Source of the DNA: Lates calcarifer
Taxonomy: Eukaryota > Chordata > Actinopteri > Centropomidae
Direction of reading: 5' to 3'
NCBI RefSeq assembly: GCF_001640805.2
Contig: NC_066837.1
Location: forward strand, 25,442,467 to 25,506,466
Length of the DNA stretch: 64,000 nucleotides
In this document: positions 45,970-59,041 of the stretch, in pieces
Layout of the letters: every line of letters starts with the position of its first letter
Numbering within the stretch: position 1 is the first letter of the stretch
Translations under genes and position numbers: made by a program
Notes under the pieces: generated by a model
The model's input: the letters and a program-made list of their open reading frames with translations, nothing else
What the model was told of the DNA's origin: nothing
Database searches by the model: none

Positions 45970-48320
45970 CGGACACAGTTCACTGCTGTTGTTTGTTAAA
46001 TGGATTGTGTTGTCTAGTTGCCTTCACAGTGTGTTCAGTTTGTGCTGACCTGTATCTGTTTTGACCAACTGACAATCTGCTTTTGTACCTGCCAGCCTGT
46101 TCTGCCCCTTTGCATCTCTCTGGCCTTTTTTTTTACTCCCTGTCCATTATCGACTGAAAGACTCTGAAAGGCTGCCAGATCACCAAGTGTCCTTTAACCC
46201 TTGCGATGGATGTTTGCTTTCGGGTCCGAGACCTTACAATCGTTGACCCAGCAAACTCTGAATGTCTGTAAAATGTTCTCTCTGCTGCCACTGGTCATCA
46301 TGAATAACAAGTATATATATATTTGAATAACTGACAGACTTGAGGACTTCATCGACTGCTGTGCACAGTGCAGAGCTGTCATGGAGCAGCTCATCAAAGT
46401 GGGGCAAAAACAGGCAGGCATGAAGGCAGAATAAAGGGCTAGAATTCTAAGGTGGGAAAGCAATAGATGATCTGGCAAAGAGGAAGCACAGGATGTTTGG
46501 AGGCAGGTGTGTGGGTAGGAGAACAAAAGAAACACCTAAGGAGTCACACCTTTGAACTTTACCTTCAGAAGACACGCTGGAGCAGTAATCTTCCCTGGGT
46601 GGAGAACACCCACTGTGCACTCTTCAGTTCCTCTACTGGTCCCCCGCCATTTTGGTGCATCCATGGCTACGAGTCCACTTCTGTTTCCAAAGCAGAAGTT
46701 GGAAGTCATAGTCCTCATACTACAGATCTACATCTGCCGATGTAAACGCACATTGCATAACTGGGTTTTGTACCTCTGCAAGGTACCAATGGCAGGAAAG
46801 TGCTTTTGTTTTGATGATGTGTTCCTATCCTCCTTGACTTACACTGTCACCACACCGCTCACACAGCAGGGATGCTTGGAGCCATCAATAGAGAGGTGGG
46901 GGATTCTGTCGTGGTGACTCCTGATCCTTCTTTCAAATCCCATTCTGTCTCCACCTCACCTGCATGTTAGCCTCAGTGTTATGTGTTTACTTAATATCTC
47001 CTGTTCTTTTGTACCGTATCTAACATGTTTATTAGTTGTTTCTTTGTGTTTCCCGCTACCTAATGACCACCTGACATTTGTCACCTTCCTCCCCTGCTGC
47101 TTTCCAATCAGCCATTAAAGAAGAGTTCACCACTGTGTTTGTGTTGCCTCAGTGTTCTGGCCTTTGTTCCTACTTGTTGCTCCTGCTTTGACCATCCCTG
47201 TGTCTTTGATTAGCTGCCTGGCCTGCACCTTTGGATCAGTTTACCAGTTCTGACTGCCGCCCATTAAGGATTGTAAGCCAGCTGAGCGTGCAGTAAAGTC
47301 TCCTCTATTAACCATTTTCTATTCTGCCATTGGAGTTTTTCCTTTGGGTTGTTCACATTCACCCACAGGCTAGATTAATGATCGCTGAAAATCTGTCTGG
47401 TCTGGCATGTGTCAATGTGTCGACATCAGCAGAAATTAATGCTGATACTGTGTGTACAAAAACTTTTGAAATCAATTTGGTAAACAAACATGAACAAGGT
47501 TGAGACAGTGAGAAAGAAAGAAAACCAATGTAGCTAGGTGGTTTGGTGTCTAAGGGTTAGAACAAACAAGGTTTGTTTGGTTTACATGGGAGCTGTCTAA
47601 CACTCTTTAGTGTATCAGAGAAACAAGAAGTTTTTTTGCCATTCCTCACTTTTGTTTCCCTCTGTTAGAGAACTAAGGAATCACAGGGGTCAACATCTGC
47701 AGGTACAATCTGAGCTGGATGCTGTAGACAGGGTTTAAAACAGGGAGAGACCTACAGAGTTAAAAACAGAAACATGCCTTAACTGTGTCTCTGTTGGGTT
47801 TCAAACTTAGTTCAGTCATTGTGTGGTTGATATTTCTATTACACACAATCATGAACACATACACACTCATACATGCCCTGCACACTAACTCACTGCTTGA
47901 ACTCGCTCCACGGGCTGCCTGCAGGCCCATCAACTATAGCCATCATTAGCAGGCTCTATTTTAAGGCTGAGGCCATTAGAGATAAAATGTCTTAAAGTGA
48001 TGGTTTCACGAATTTTGTACGTGCCAAATACATGTAACTGTTAAATTTCAAATATTGTATATCCAAGCTGAAATTAATCATTACACATTTGAATTAAATA
48101 AGTAATACTGACTTTAAAAAGTGATCTGATGGTTAGAATCATATCAATTAATGCTCAGTATGCCCATACAATAATAATGCTTTTTCAGCTTGAATTAAAC
48201 ATGTAATGTAAACATGTAACATGTGACCAAATGTCAAAGTTTAAGATTAATATATGAAACTTTATTCCCCCAGAAATCAAAATGTACAAACAGTGAAGAT
48301 TGCCGGTCAATGTTTAACAT
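45970..48320. other. Mostly unique DNA, possible LTR-like part
   Basis: No gene recognised. 46193-46235 ('tttaacccttgcgatgg', then 'ttcgggtcc') resembles a piggyBac-type end with TTAA. 46990-47340 has the texture of fish LTR-retrotransposon terminal sequence ('gattagctgcctggcctg') but no boundary. The 121-codon frame at 46552-46917 has no motif I know. Confidence 0.4.
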
Positions 48321-48325
48321 TGCAC

Positions 48326-48820
48326 TGCTTTTCACCAGCAGCATGGCTCTAGGGATGGTAATGTCAATCTGACAGTTGGTCGGTCCGCTACTTTGGTCCA
48401 GACTGAAATGCCACAACAGCTATTGGATGGACTGTCATGAAATTCTGTACAGACATTTATGGTCCAGAGGGGGTAGATCTTAATAAGATCTTAATGATTC
48501 CCTAATTTTCCATCTAGTGTCATCAGCAGGTCTGTTTTTTATTACTTGTCCTGCAGAATATCTCAGGAGCTAGAGCATGGACTGACAAAAAAAAGAAGTG
48601 CAAACATTTGTTGTTTCCAGATAATAAATCCCACTGACAATCCACTCACATTTTCTCTAGCACCACAGTGAGATTGACATGGTAAGACAATAAAATTAGA
48701 CAAGGAATGTGTTAGACATTCCACCCGCTAATACGAGCATTGTGGGCATGTTGGCATTTAGCTCAAAGCAAGGCTTTTCCTTAACCACAATTTCCCAGAG
48801 CTGCTAGCATGTCTGTTGAT
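48326..48820 (-). mobile_element. Family A dispersed repeat, copy A7 (near complete)
   Basis: Best-preserved copy: 'agcagcatggctctaggg', 'ctactttggtccagactg', 'attggatggactgtcatg', 'tagcaccacagtgagattg', 'ggcatttagctcaaagc' and 'gagctgctagcatg' in order over about 495 bp. Confidence 0.75.
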
Positions 48821-48824
48821 TTGT

Positions 48825-50380
48825 TTGGTTGCTGCTCACCTCAACTTGGGTTCCTTTATATTTAACTATTTAAACTTTTTTTCATTTTTTGATGAGGCCA
48901 GTGATATTGTGCCGTGTAGTTTTGGCTGGCAGAATTTCCACTAGCCACAATGTTTTTGGTGGACAACATCAACAAAATGGACAGCTAACACCACCATAAC
49001 TCATACTAGTGCCATTCACCCAATCCAATTTTCTCTTTAATCAGGGACAGGCTCTTAGAGTAACAACAGCTTTTAGAGTAAAAATAATTTTTAAACTTAA
49101 AAAGATCAGATTTACAGAGCTGAAATTCCTGAATGGTATCTTTTTCACTAACATTGAAAATGGTTTAGTGGGAGAATTGTCTATCATAGTGTTTTCTTTG
49201 TTCACATATAAATAGGAGTTCTACTTCCAAAAGCTTACAACTCTGTAGGATGATCACTGTAACAAATTTTACTTTGTTATAGTAGAAAATGTACAACGTT
49301 TCAAGTCCAAATGATGTCAAGCATCTCTGTACCTGATGAGGAGGCAATTTGGTCTCAAAATGCTGTTTTCTTTCTTTGCTTTTACTGAAGCCATGAAGGT
49401 GCAATACAAAATTATTTTCGAGGTGCTTTCTGATTCTGTGTATGTCATTGTAAGAGAAGGGTGAAATTACCTCAAGGAAAAAACAAAGAAACAAAAAAAA
49501 CAAAGGAAGACAACCCAAAGCTCTGCTCTAGAGGCTTGTCACTGTAGGTGGCTGGCAGCATCTACATAACAGCTCATCTGTTCATGTAAGGGTTGGATGC
49601 ACTGAATTCATATCTCACCGTATAATCACATCTCCCTACACAGGCTGGCTGCTGTGTCTTCCTCATAATACCTAATCTAAATATTAGGCCACATACACAC
49701 ACAAACCTCCATCAGCGATAACAAAGTGTGTGGTAAGATGGTGTGACCTGGCCTCTGTTTATGAGCAGATGTTAATATTTGTCAAATTACAATCATCTCT
49801 TGCAGGATTTAATAATTCACAAAGACACACACACACACAACCAAACACACAACAGACTTGGGCCAGGTGGAGCAATAGCTGCAGGACCCACAAAGACAGG
49901 CTAAATTACATCACCGTTGGCATGGCGATGACTCGTTGGAGAAAATGGCTGCTGCTCCTCCCCAGCTGAGCTCCTCTGGACCTGCCAGGGATGATGGATC
50001 CGAGTGAATAAATGAATACGATAAAAGACACGAGAATAAAAGAAAAACAGACAAGACTGTTAAGAACAAGAAGAAGATAGATAAGCTGGTGCGGACGAGA
50101 TAGAACAGATGCCATCATGGATAAATGAAGCAAAAGCTAGATGTTCGGCACCTGTGGCTTCATTATGTACAATATTTTTCTTGTATAAAAAGGTCCACCA
50201 AATTAAATGCTGAAAGTGACTAATAAGTGAATTAATAAGTGAAAACAACAAGTACAACTGGTAAATCTGTTGACAGCAGCCAACAGCAATGTTGTTTCAA
50301 TAAAGAAACCCTACTTCAGTGGGTGAACATACTTATTTTGAAACAGCAGCTGTAGTAAATGTTGGGTTGGCATTAACAGT
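48825..50380. other. Unique-looking DNA
   Basis: No gene or repeat firmly recognised. The minus frame 49165-49518 (117 codons) has no motif I know; an unrecognised repeat is possible there. Confidence 0.5.
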
Positions 50381-50384
50381 AACT

Positions 50385-50580
50385 TAATACAACTCTGATA
50401 TGGTGTAGAGAGAGTGGCTGCTCTCTTTGAAACAGGAGCAACTCTTGTGTCTGTTTATAGGACACCCAAGTAAACTGAGGACAGAGAGGATTCATTACTT
50501 TTGTTTTACAGAAAATTATGGAAGACCATGAACAATGTTGTCCAACAGAATCATATCTAACTCAGAATCCTTAATACATG
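50385..50580 (+). repeat. Family F, copy F1
   Basis: Shares with the segment at 53.2-53.4 kb, in the same order, 'aacttgtgtctgttt' type sequence, 'cacccaagtaaactg', 'gaagac...caacaatgt' and 'ctcagaatcc' blocks. Defined only by this pair and by vague recall of a fish repeat. Confidence 0.5.
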
Positions 50581-50589
50581 AGAACATGA

Positions 50590-53160
50590 TCAGAATTCAC
50601 TGTGTGCATGAAAATTATATAGAACAAGAATTATTGAGTGCCCTAGTATCAGTCTTGATATACCACATATATCAAGACACCCTCCACCACCACCGCCCAC
50701 CCACCCCCACCTTGCCTGTGTTATCACTGTCAGAAATTTTTTAAAAAGGGTAATTACCAAATGAATATGAATATAATAAATGACTACATAAACCATCAAA
50801 AATGAGGTTTGATTTCATGAAAATCTTAGTATTATAACTGAACATATTCATAGACAGATAGATGGAGATGTGGTATAAAATCCACCCTGGAACACAAGTG
50901 CAAAACAACAACAACAACAACAAACTTGTTTTCTCTTCTGCAGCCAAAAGGAGACAAAAAAGCATCACAGGGCCACAGGTGGTAAAATGCTTCAGGTAGG
51001 AACAACTACAAATTGTTCCCATTTGACATTTTTCTCTATTTCACATCTTTTTGGGATTTAAATCTCCATGGCTACAGGAGGGTAGGAGTGGATCAAAGCT
51101 AATTCAGCTCTCATTGAGTCCTGTTATAATGCTGGCACTGTCAGAAAACAGCATGTTCACTGTTAGCAATCAAGAGTGTAAGTGTGTCATAGCTGCGCTG
51201 TGAGTCAGAAACAGGCAGATATCTTATAGTACTTATGAGCACCTTGCTAAATAAATACACACCAGAGCATGCAATAACGAGCGTGTGAGAGGCCATGAAA
51301 GTGTTTGTGTGTGTGCATCAAGTCAGGTTCTTTCTACAAAGTTTCTTTTCTTGATTGGAAAGTGCCGTAAGCACAGTGGGTTCAACTACCCACCTATTAC
51401 CTTACCTCTCGTCTGGTGAAAGATAAGTGGGGCCTTTCTTTGGTCTACTTTTAGTTCTGACTCTGACACTGAGCCCACCCAGGGAACCATTTAGAAAGCA
51501 GAGAGGTAAAGGTAGACAAAGAAAATGCCTTTATTTCTATCTTATCAAAGCCTCCACAGGGGCCCTGTCTCTGTCTTCCTGCTCCCTTCATATCCCTCTG
51601 CCTATCAGCTTCCGCAATGCTTTGCAAAAGCAACCAGTGCAGGCTTTAGAATTTCACTCTTCCATCTGGTTGTCCTGCAGGTTCTTTCTGACCAATCAAC
51701 AAGAGCAACCCTAATGTCTTGTTTGCTCTCACAGCTCAAAAAGGTAAAAAAAAAAACAGACCTCTCTGTATCTCCTGTTTTTCTACCCCTCGGGGGTCAA
51801 CTTTGGCTCAGGCCTTGCTGGCTTCTTCTTCTACACTTCTAATTGGGCGGCAAGATCGCTGATCAGTTGACACAACTTTACACCATTTCCTTCTAATGAG
51901 ACACACACTCTATAGTAGCCAGCAAGCAGAGGTTTGTCCACTATTCAGAGCTTAGGTCTGTGTTCAGAACTGACTAAAAAACATAAAAATACAATTGTTC
52001 AAATGTTTATTTACTTTTTGCCCCCTTTTTGCAAAAAAAAAAAAAAAAAACGTGCTATTCAGAGTTTTAACTGGAATGAAAGCAAGACACCGTGAATGTA
52101 CAATTAAGCAGTACCAGAAACACTTACAGTTATTACAGGGAGTCATCTGCGTGAAAGTTAGTTTTCTGTTTTCTTACCTTGTGTACTCTTTGTTCTTGCA
52201 CACTGATTATGAGCTTCACAGAGCCCAGTGTCTAAGATTTTACCAAATATTTCTGTTTGATCTTGTATTTATGCTCCAGCCCCCCCATCCCGACTCACCC
52301 ACCATATGCAAATGCAAATCTGTGGAGACATTGTCTTCAAACAGAGCTTCTCCTGTCTGTGCATACATTACCTATTGTGACACATGAGAAAAGACTTTAT
52401 TTACACAAAGTGAAGCAAAAAAATTGAGCATTTCGCTTTAAATGTAATGTAATATAATGTCTATTATTGGGCTTTACTGACAAACCTAAATAACAAACCT
52501 AAATGTCTAAAACTTCTACTATCAACCCCTAGAAGAAGTATCGTTCATTGTATCACACGGTATTAAATTGTATGATTTCAGTCCTGGTTGATTTGGAGAC
52601 ACTTATGGGTACTGTGGCAATGGCCAGTGTGGTTTAATCCCACAGTTCCCAGAATTCTGGGGACAGCAAACATTTTCACCTTTTTCCTTAAAACACAACA
52701 CAAGACCAACTGGTCATTGTCTTTACAGTTCAACTAACAAACTCAACAATATTTTAATTAAGAATCCATGATCCTTTTGCCATCAAGCCATGATCGACCA
52801 CAATGCAGAAGCTCCTCATCCAACAGCTCACTGTAGCGACTCCTTGTTCCATCACGCCCTGTAACACTTCAAACTCTTGCCAAAAACTGACCATGTCTTG
52901 CTTTAGAGATTCGATGAACCATTGCAGTTAGTGCTAACCTCAGTTAGAAATACACTGTGTGGACCTGTAACACAATAAAGTCACCCCATGTTTCAGTCAA
53001 ATGCTCTTTATGTGAAGTAGCAAGATTTCACAGATATCTCAAAGATTATACCATTAAAGTTATGTCACTTAAAATTTTGTGTTTACTTAGCAACACCAGT
53101 TGTTATTGATGGTAACTGCAAGTGCATTTTATCAATGCAAATTCCAGAGTTATGTTCAAA
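50590..53160. other. Unique-looking DNA
   Basis: No gene. Includes the C-rich G4 candidate at 50680-50717, an (AAC)n run at 50906-50924 and an A18 run at 52033-52050. Frames at 51427-51842 have no recognisable domain. Confidence 0.5.
50680..50717 (-). other. G-rich, possible G-quadruplex (minus strand)
   Basis: Plus strand carries CCC, CCC, CCC and CCCCC runs within CACC repeats. Three runs are closely spaced; the fourth needs a long loop, so this is weaker than the 34.15-kb site. Confidence 0.4.
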
Positions 53161-53164
53161 GTGA

Positions 53165-53395
53165 TGCATCTGTCAACGGAAACAAACAAGCTTTGAGTGG
53201 CTATTCTGTCAGCAATAGGTATAGTATAGTAGGAACAACTTGTGTGTCTGTTTTCAAAGCACCCTAAGTAAACTGTGGGCTGACGAGATTTATTGCATTA
53301 CATCATTGCAATAAAGAAAATTAAAGAAGACTGTCAACAATGTCATCTGACACAGTAATACTGAACTTAGATTCCCATGTGTGTAAATCCCATGT
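53165..53395 (+). repeat. Family F, copy F2
   Basis: Second copy, 2.8 kb from F1 in the same orientation: 'ggaacaacttgtgtgtctg', 'accctaagtaaactgtgg', 'aagactgtcaacaatgtc' and 'aacttagattcc'. Diverged from F1. Confidence 0.5.
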
Positions 53396-53399
53396 TTGA

Positions 53400-55263
53400 G
53401 AGGAGGACTTTGCCAGTAATAATGAAAATTATTTAATAGAGAGGCAATAACTGAATGCAAAACATTATATGTGTATTCCTGGAAAAGTGTCATGTGGAGA
53501 GAGGCAGGAAAAGAGATACTGTACCTTATCCTGTTTAGTAGACATGTGGACATGTCTCAGAAATTATATATTTACCATGTGACCAAAAGGAAAATTGAAA
53601 GAGGAAACAGGATCTCTCTAATTAAAACATAAATTTGTTTATATATATTCCTGATTAAATAGAAACTCCTGAGCCCCACCAAGTGACTTCCCAGGCATGG
53701 TGTCTATGTTACTTGTGGGGAGGCACTGCCCTAAAGACAAAGTAAGACAACAGCAGTCTCCTGTTCAGTGTAAATGCCACAGATCACTGTACATGAAAGA
53801 TAGTAACATGCTTTCCTGTCCAGAGCACCGTATACCTGTATATATGCATCATTACACCTTTTCTGTTCTGCAACTGTACAACTACACTGTTTCACCAGTG
53901 AACACTGCTGAACAAAATGACCTGTGGTTGAGGCTAATTGCTAGCCATTGTGTTATCCCTTCCTTCCTAATGCTATGAAATGAACAGCATTACTGCTCAA
54001 TGTTAGCAAGTAAACTATTACAAGCTTCACCTCTGATAGGCTTTGTCTGACATTACTCTGTATTTTTGAACATGCTGCACTCACTTTCCACCATTTATTT
54101 TAATTATAGCTTCTGAATTCTCAATGGAAAATTTGTGCCCTCTATGGTATGTGCAGAAATACCCAGAATGGCATGAGCAATGCAGTGTCAAAAGCATCTT
54201 TCTACTTTTTGATAAAAATCCCACCACTCACTGCTTCTTGCAATTGATCCACAACTCAGTGAAGCCTGAGGAAAGCCTCTGAGAAGTTGGGAACATTAGC
54301 GATTTATGGTTTTCTTGCAAGACATACACCAGTATGACTAGTCTCCAAAAGACTACATTAGACAATGTTTGTTTGCACTTTGAAACTTCAGCAAACTCAA
54401 CTAAACTTGGTAAATAAAACTGCTACAGTGAATGGATGGATGGATAGATGGAAGAATAATCATGGTGGTTATTGCTTTCAAGCTAAACAACAAATATAAA
54501 AGTGTGGTAGAAAAGCAGTGAGAAGCAGCAAGAGCTGTTTAACAGCACAAGTAAGCACTGACTTGGGCTCTTTTATGTTAATGTAGTTATTTCTGTTTTT
54601 GGAATCTGATTCTTCACAGCCTGTGGAGTCCTTATAGGGGCTGGTTTCCTCAGGCCATTTCAAAGAAAAAGGCTCTTCAAGATGTAAAAATTTGCACAAA
54701 CTTGACCGAGGGGGGAGAATGACGAGATTTACAAGACACTTTGTTGTCTCATGGCAATAACATACAATATAACATACAATATATATAGTGAAAAATATAT
54801 GACAAAGATTTGTCATACATGGAAAATATATGATAAAGATTCTTCCCTCCTTTCTTACCTTTCTTTCTTTCTTCATCCATCCTCTTCATCCTTATCTCTA
54901 TGTAACACCCCTCTCCTCCCTCCATTTTTCCCCTCTGCCTAGCTCTGTGTGTCTCTAACTCTTACTTGGTATCTTACACCTCAAATGGTGCAGAGAGAGA
55001 CTCACTGTACACTTCATCTACTCCACTTCCCAACAGAACAGACAGTTATGTGCCCTTACAACACACGGTTATGGAAGTGCACTTATGTGTAACTCCACCC
55101 TTCTCTCTACACACACACACACAACCAAGAACACACTCTGACAACCACAGAGTATGTGCATGGCTATGTGAAAAGCATTTCACACACACAGATGCCCAGT
55201 GGTAAGCTACATAGTCACTCAGCAAGTCACACACATCACATGCATGCATTCACCAAACACACA

Positions 55264-55294
<31 letters not shown>

Positions 55295-55910
55295 CAGGGA
55301 TGAGTCATTTATATGGGCAGCCAAATGGACTACCGAGTGCGGCTTCACCTCCCATAAAGCTGCCATAAACCCTCTCCGCCTCTGACAGCTGACTGATTGG
55401 TGTTATAACAAGGCAGGTATGTGTGTGGATATAGTGGCTTATGTGTGTGTGCATATGCACTGACGTAGACAAACGACTCATACTGCCAGTTACAAAGAAA
55501 CAGAAAAGTATCAATATGAAAGTTTCATAGCACAATTATCTTGGACAAACTGATGCCATTATGCAGTGTTATCTTCATAATTATCAATTGATAGTGAACA
55601 TTTTCAGCTCTAGGGAATCATATATAATGACAGGTGGTGGTCATGGGCATATATCATCAAGACTGCTGTGTCACTAGCTTTGGCTGTAAAATATTTTCCA
55701 AAGATTCCAATACTTGTTCTCACCCTAACCGAAATGTCCACACTTCAGACCAAATCCTTTTCAGAGGTTGATAAGGTTGCAAAGTCTCTATTTCTGTCTC
55801 TGCAGACAAAGTGTTGCTTTCTTCACCTTCCTCCATGATAAATATGTATTTGCTCAGTCTATATATACTAAGGTTTCGGAACCTGGCTACAGGGATTTGG
55901 TCCCTTTCAG
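53400..55910. other. Unique-looking DNA
   Basis: No gene or transposon recognised. The minus frame 54478-54876 (132 codons) has no motif I know. A CA repeat lies at 55258-55297. Confidence 0.5.
55258..55297. repeat. (CA)n microsatellite
   Basis: CA run with one ACCACA interruption. Confidence 0.95.
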
Positions 55911-55914
55911 CCAC

Positions 55915-56275
55915 AAGAGCATACTGAGGTCGGGCGATAAGGCCTGGCTCTCAGCTGGTGTTCCATCAGCTTGTGTTCATCTCAAAGATGATGGATGGGG
56001 CTGAGGTTATGGCTCTGTGCAGGCCAGTCAAGTTCTGTCACACTGAAGTAAAATTTAGAAAACCATTTATTCTAAGAAGAAAAAAAGATATATTTTTGTG
56101 CATTTTTGTCTTTATTTGATAGCTGACAGTATAGCGACTGAGAGGAAAACAGGGGATACTGAGGTCACCTGGAAAACCTTTTCTTCATGGACCTCAATTG
56201 TGCATGAGGACACTGATATGATGAAACAGTGCAGGGCCTCCCCCAAACAAAGTTGGAAGCGCACTGTTATCTAAA
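55915..56275 (-). mobile_element. Internal fragment of a Tc1-type element, interrupted
   Basis: 'tactgaggtcgggcgataag', 'aaggcctggctctcagc', 'ggggctgaggttatggctctg' and 'gcaggccagtcaagttctg' are the antisense of transposase-coding sequence in a common fish Tc1-like family; the right part resumes with 'ccccaaacaaagttggaagc'. The segment about 56050-56200 between them is foreign (see next entry). Same family as the terminus at 22.4 kb. No open frame remains. Confidence 0.6.
56095..56165 (+). repeat. Family G fragment, copy 1
   Basis: 'ttttgtgcatttttgtcttt' followed by 'atttgatagctgacagta' and 'gagaggaaaacagggga'; a related copy is at 59.25 kb. Inserted in the Tc1-type fragment. Confidence 0.5.
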
Positions 56276-57067
56276 ATGTCATTGTAAGCTGTAATATTAA
56301 AGTCCAACAAAAATTAAAAGTTGGAAAATTAAAGAAGCTGGAAAACTGTTACTTTTCAGTCATGGATGGAAAATGTGATTTTATATAACTAATCAAATCA
56401 TTTCATTTTAAACTGCATTTGCATAAAGCAGTAATGTCAGTGCTTGATCACAGGCAGATGGTCACACTGACTAAGTGGGGATTCAGTTCAAAAACAGACT
56501 AATATGTTAAAATGTGTATCACATGCCAAAACACTGTCTATAATACTCACAAATATAGCGTTCATGTTACAAACTAATCTACCAGGAATGTGTGCTTGCG
56601 TGTATTTGATTTCATCACATCGCCATACCAGATGACACTGCTTTTTGCTGCAGCAAAAAATGAATCCTGGTTCAAATGGACTGGCTCTTTTCAAATGAAT
56701 GTGAGGGCAGCAGTGTGAAAACATTCTAACTGCCAGAGAACAGTGTGCTACAGAAAGTAGGAGCCACAGACTGTAAAGAGTACCTCCATTAGCTGTTAAG
56801 ATAAAATCTCCTGCTTCTTACTTACAAACTTAAACACATGTCCTGCACCCAGTAGGTGTTAACAAATTGGCAAAAATACATCCCCTTTACTATCCATCCT
56901 CTCCATCCTCTAGTAGCAGAGAGAGTGTCAGGGCAGAGGGATTGTTTAGCTGAATATGTAAGTCTGGTCCGCCAGACTCACTGATCTTTTTCTGACAGAA
57001 TCTAGGGCCCTGACCACGGCTCTAAAATATCAGTAGCTTAACTGTGATGTGTATAGATAAAGCCATG

Positions 57068-57088
57068 ACAGCTGTCCATGGTGCTGAA
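57068..57088 (-). promoter_or_regulatory. RE1/NRSE-like REST binding site
   Basis: The plus-strand run GCTGTCCATGGTGCTGAA at 57071-57088 is the reverse complement of TTCAGCACCATGGACAGC: both half-sites of the RE1 consensus with correct 2-bp spacing. Only the outer three bases of the right half-site deviate. Best REST site in the window. Confidence 0.6.
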
Positions 57089-58429
57089 GTAGCAGATGGA
57101 TTTGTAATTGCGTCTCTCAGTCCCGCCCATCTGTCAGCATCATCTTGGATCCATAGTATTCTCTAAACTATATACTATAAATACTCCATTCTGTAACCTC
57201 TGTACTCTATGGGGTAGTGCCACCTTCAAGATCAGTGTCAAGTAGCAATGACCTACAAGATAATCCTGCAGTCCTAATGTAGAGTATCCATATGGAAGTG
57301 GGTGGGAAGTCTCTCTTACTCTCTGTCATGAGGAGGAGAGGAGAACAAATCACCTCCTGCCTGCATCCAAGCTTGTTGAACAAGTGACCAAACAAACACT
57401 GACAAACAGTGACCTGCAAATGTCAGTTTACAAACAATTAAAAAGACAAATGAATCTGACGGACAAGAGCTGGCACTGTTTTCACAAAAAAAGTTTATAT
57501 TTGACTGCCCATCCACCTCAAGGTGCAAGTATCAGTCTTTACAGTCTGAACACTTGGTGTGGAAGTTGGTATGTGCACAGTATTCTCAGTGAACTTAACT
57601 CTTTTCAGTCCAGTTCCTGGAAATGTCATTTTGGTCTATTTAAATGCTGGTGTTACCGTTACACTTCAGTTCCACTGATCACAAAACATCTCCAAGCTAC
57701 ACTGTAAATTTGTTTAATTCCTCTCACAGCCCACCAATTGCTATCAATCAGATCAACCTTTCAATGATGAGGAAATAAAACTTTTTTTTTCTTTAAATTT
57801 AAAAATAATTTTGATGTCATTTTTGGCTAAAAAGGGATGACTGATTGTGATTTGAACTGGATTTGGGAAACTAGGGGGCCAAACCATGAAAAACAGTCTG
57901 AGAACTAAAGTGTGTGTAAAGGGGTGTTCATATGTTTTTGAACAAATGGCTCACCTTTATGTGTGTGCTTATCAGTATTGTGATGTTGATGGCAAAAAAA
58001 TGTAAAACTGCAGTGGTTCGGTAGTTTTACTGGTTATTGTCACACCCTTTTCAAAAACTGAAAAGGACACAAACACACACACATACACACTTTTACATTC
58101 ATTAGCCCAGCACAAGTGGAACAGCACTCACTCTAGTCCATATTCTCTCTCCTTTGCTCACATTTTAAATTGGTACACTCACTCTTTCTCCCTCCCACTC
58201 TATCTCTTGCTGCCTCACACACAGGCACACACTCTCAACGGCCCACAGCAGTTGCAGTGTGGACAGCTCCATTCATTGTGTGTGAATAATGTCCAAGGTC
58301 ACTGTGTACTCAGAGGGTGATCATAAAAACCATACTGCTGCTAACCACAGGCCCAACCACTGAATTAGACAGATGCTGGATGAAACAGGGAGAGAAGAAA
58401 AAAGAGGAAAGGAGGGGGTCAGTGCAGTT

Positions 58430-58433
<4 letters not shown>

Positions 58434-58469
<36 letters not shown>
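58434..58469. repeat. (GT)n microsatellite
   Basis: About 18 GT units. Confidence 0.95.
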
Positions 58470-58472
<3 letters not shown>

Positions 58473-58623
58473 GGCGAGAAAGAAGAGAGAGAAAGAGGAG
58501 GCAAGAGAGAGGGCAGAGGAGTTGGAGGGAAGGAGGGCGAGGAAAAGCAGAGACAGAAGGGAATAGGTGCACAGGGGTGGAGAGGAACCAGTTGGAGAAA
58601 AAGAGGGAGTGGGTGAGACAGTG

Positions 58624-58760
58624 AGGTATAAAGGGATCCACAGCTGTCTCTCTCTCTGATCAGTCAGCTCACAGAGGGGGACAGCAGACCCCCATGCTCC
58701 CTTCGTCACTCCTAATTTCCCTCTTGCTGGCTACTGGCCATCTTGTGGGAATTTGTGCAT
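58624..58760 (+). other. Promoter plus signal-peptide-like first exon candidate
   Basis: A TATAAAG box at about 58626 is followed 68 bp later by ATG (58694) opening a frame whose first 17 residues are MLPSSLLISLLLATGHL, a typical signal-peptide profile. A donor-like CTT|GTGGGA follows at about 58745; without splicing the frame runs to 58888. The ATG context is poor (C at -3), and no downstream exon is recognised. Could be chance. Confidence 0.15.
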
Positions 58761-58972
58761 GTTTTTTCTGTCATAGGCCACATCTGGGGACAGAATCTGG
58801 ACTTTACATCCGTCAAACTGGGGACAACTCGTCAAATGACATGTGTCCCAAATTCAATTTTACCACACTTCCACACAGCCCAATGTAAGAGAGTCTATGT
58901 CTTAATTGGGGTTATACTTAAGGTCAGGCTAAGCCTTCTGGGAATGAATGGGAGTCAGTGCAATGTTTGCTT

Positions 58973-58975
<3 letters not shown>

Positions 58976-59039
<64 letters not shown>
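58976..59039. repeat. Compound (GT)n(GA)n microsatellite
   Basis: About 14 GT units fused directly to about 17 GA units. Confidence 0.95.

Positions 59040-59041
<2 letters not shown>

Noticed and set aside
46552..46917. 121-codon plus frame
   Set aside because: No motif recognised and the opposite strand is equally open.
49165..49518. 117-codon minus frame
   Set aside because: AT-rich, no motif; may be part of an unrecognised repeat.
54478..54876. 132-codon minus frame
   Set aside because: No recognised domain, Kozak or splice context; starts in a Lys/Arg run from simple sequence. Cannot be supported as a gene.
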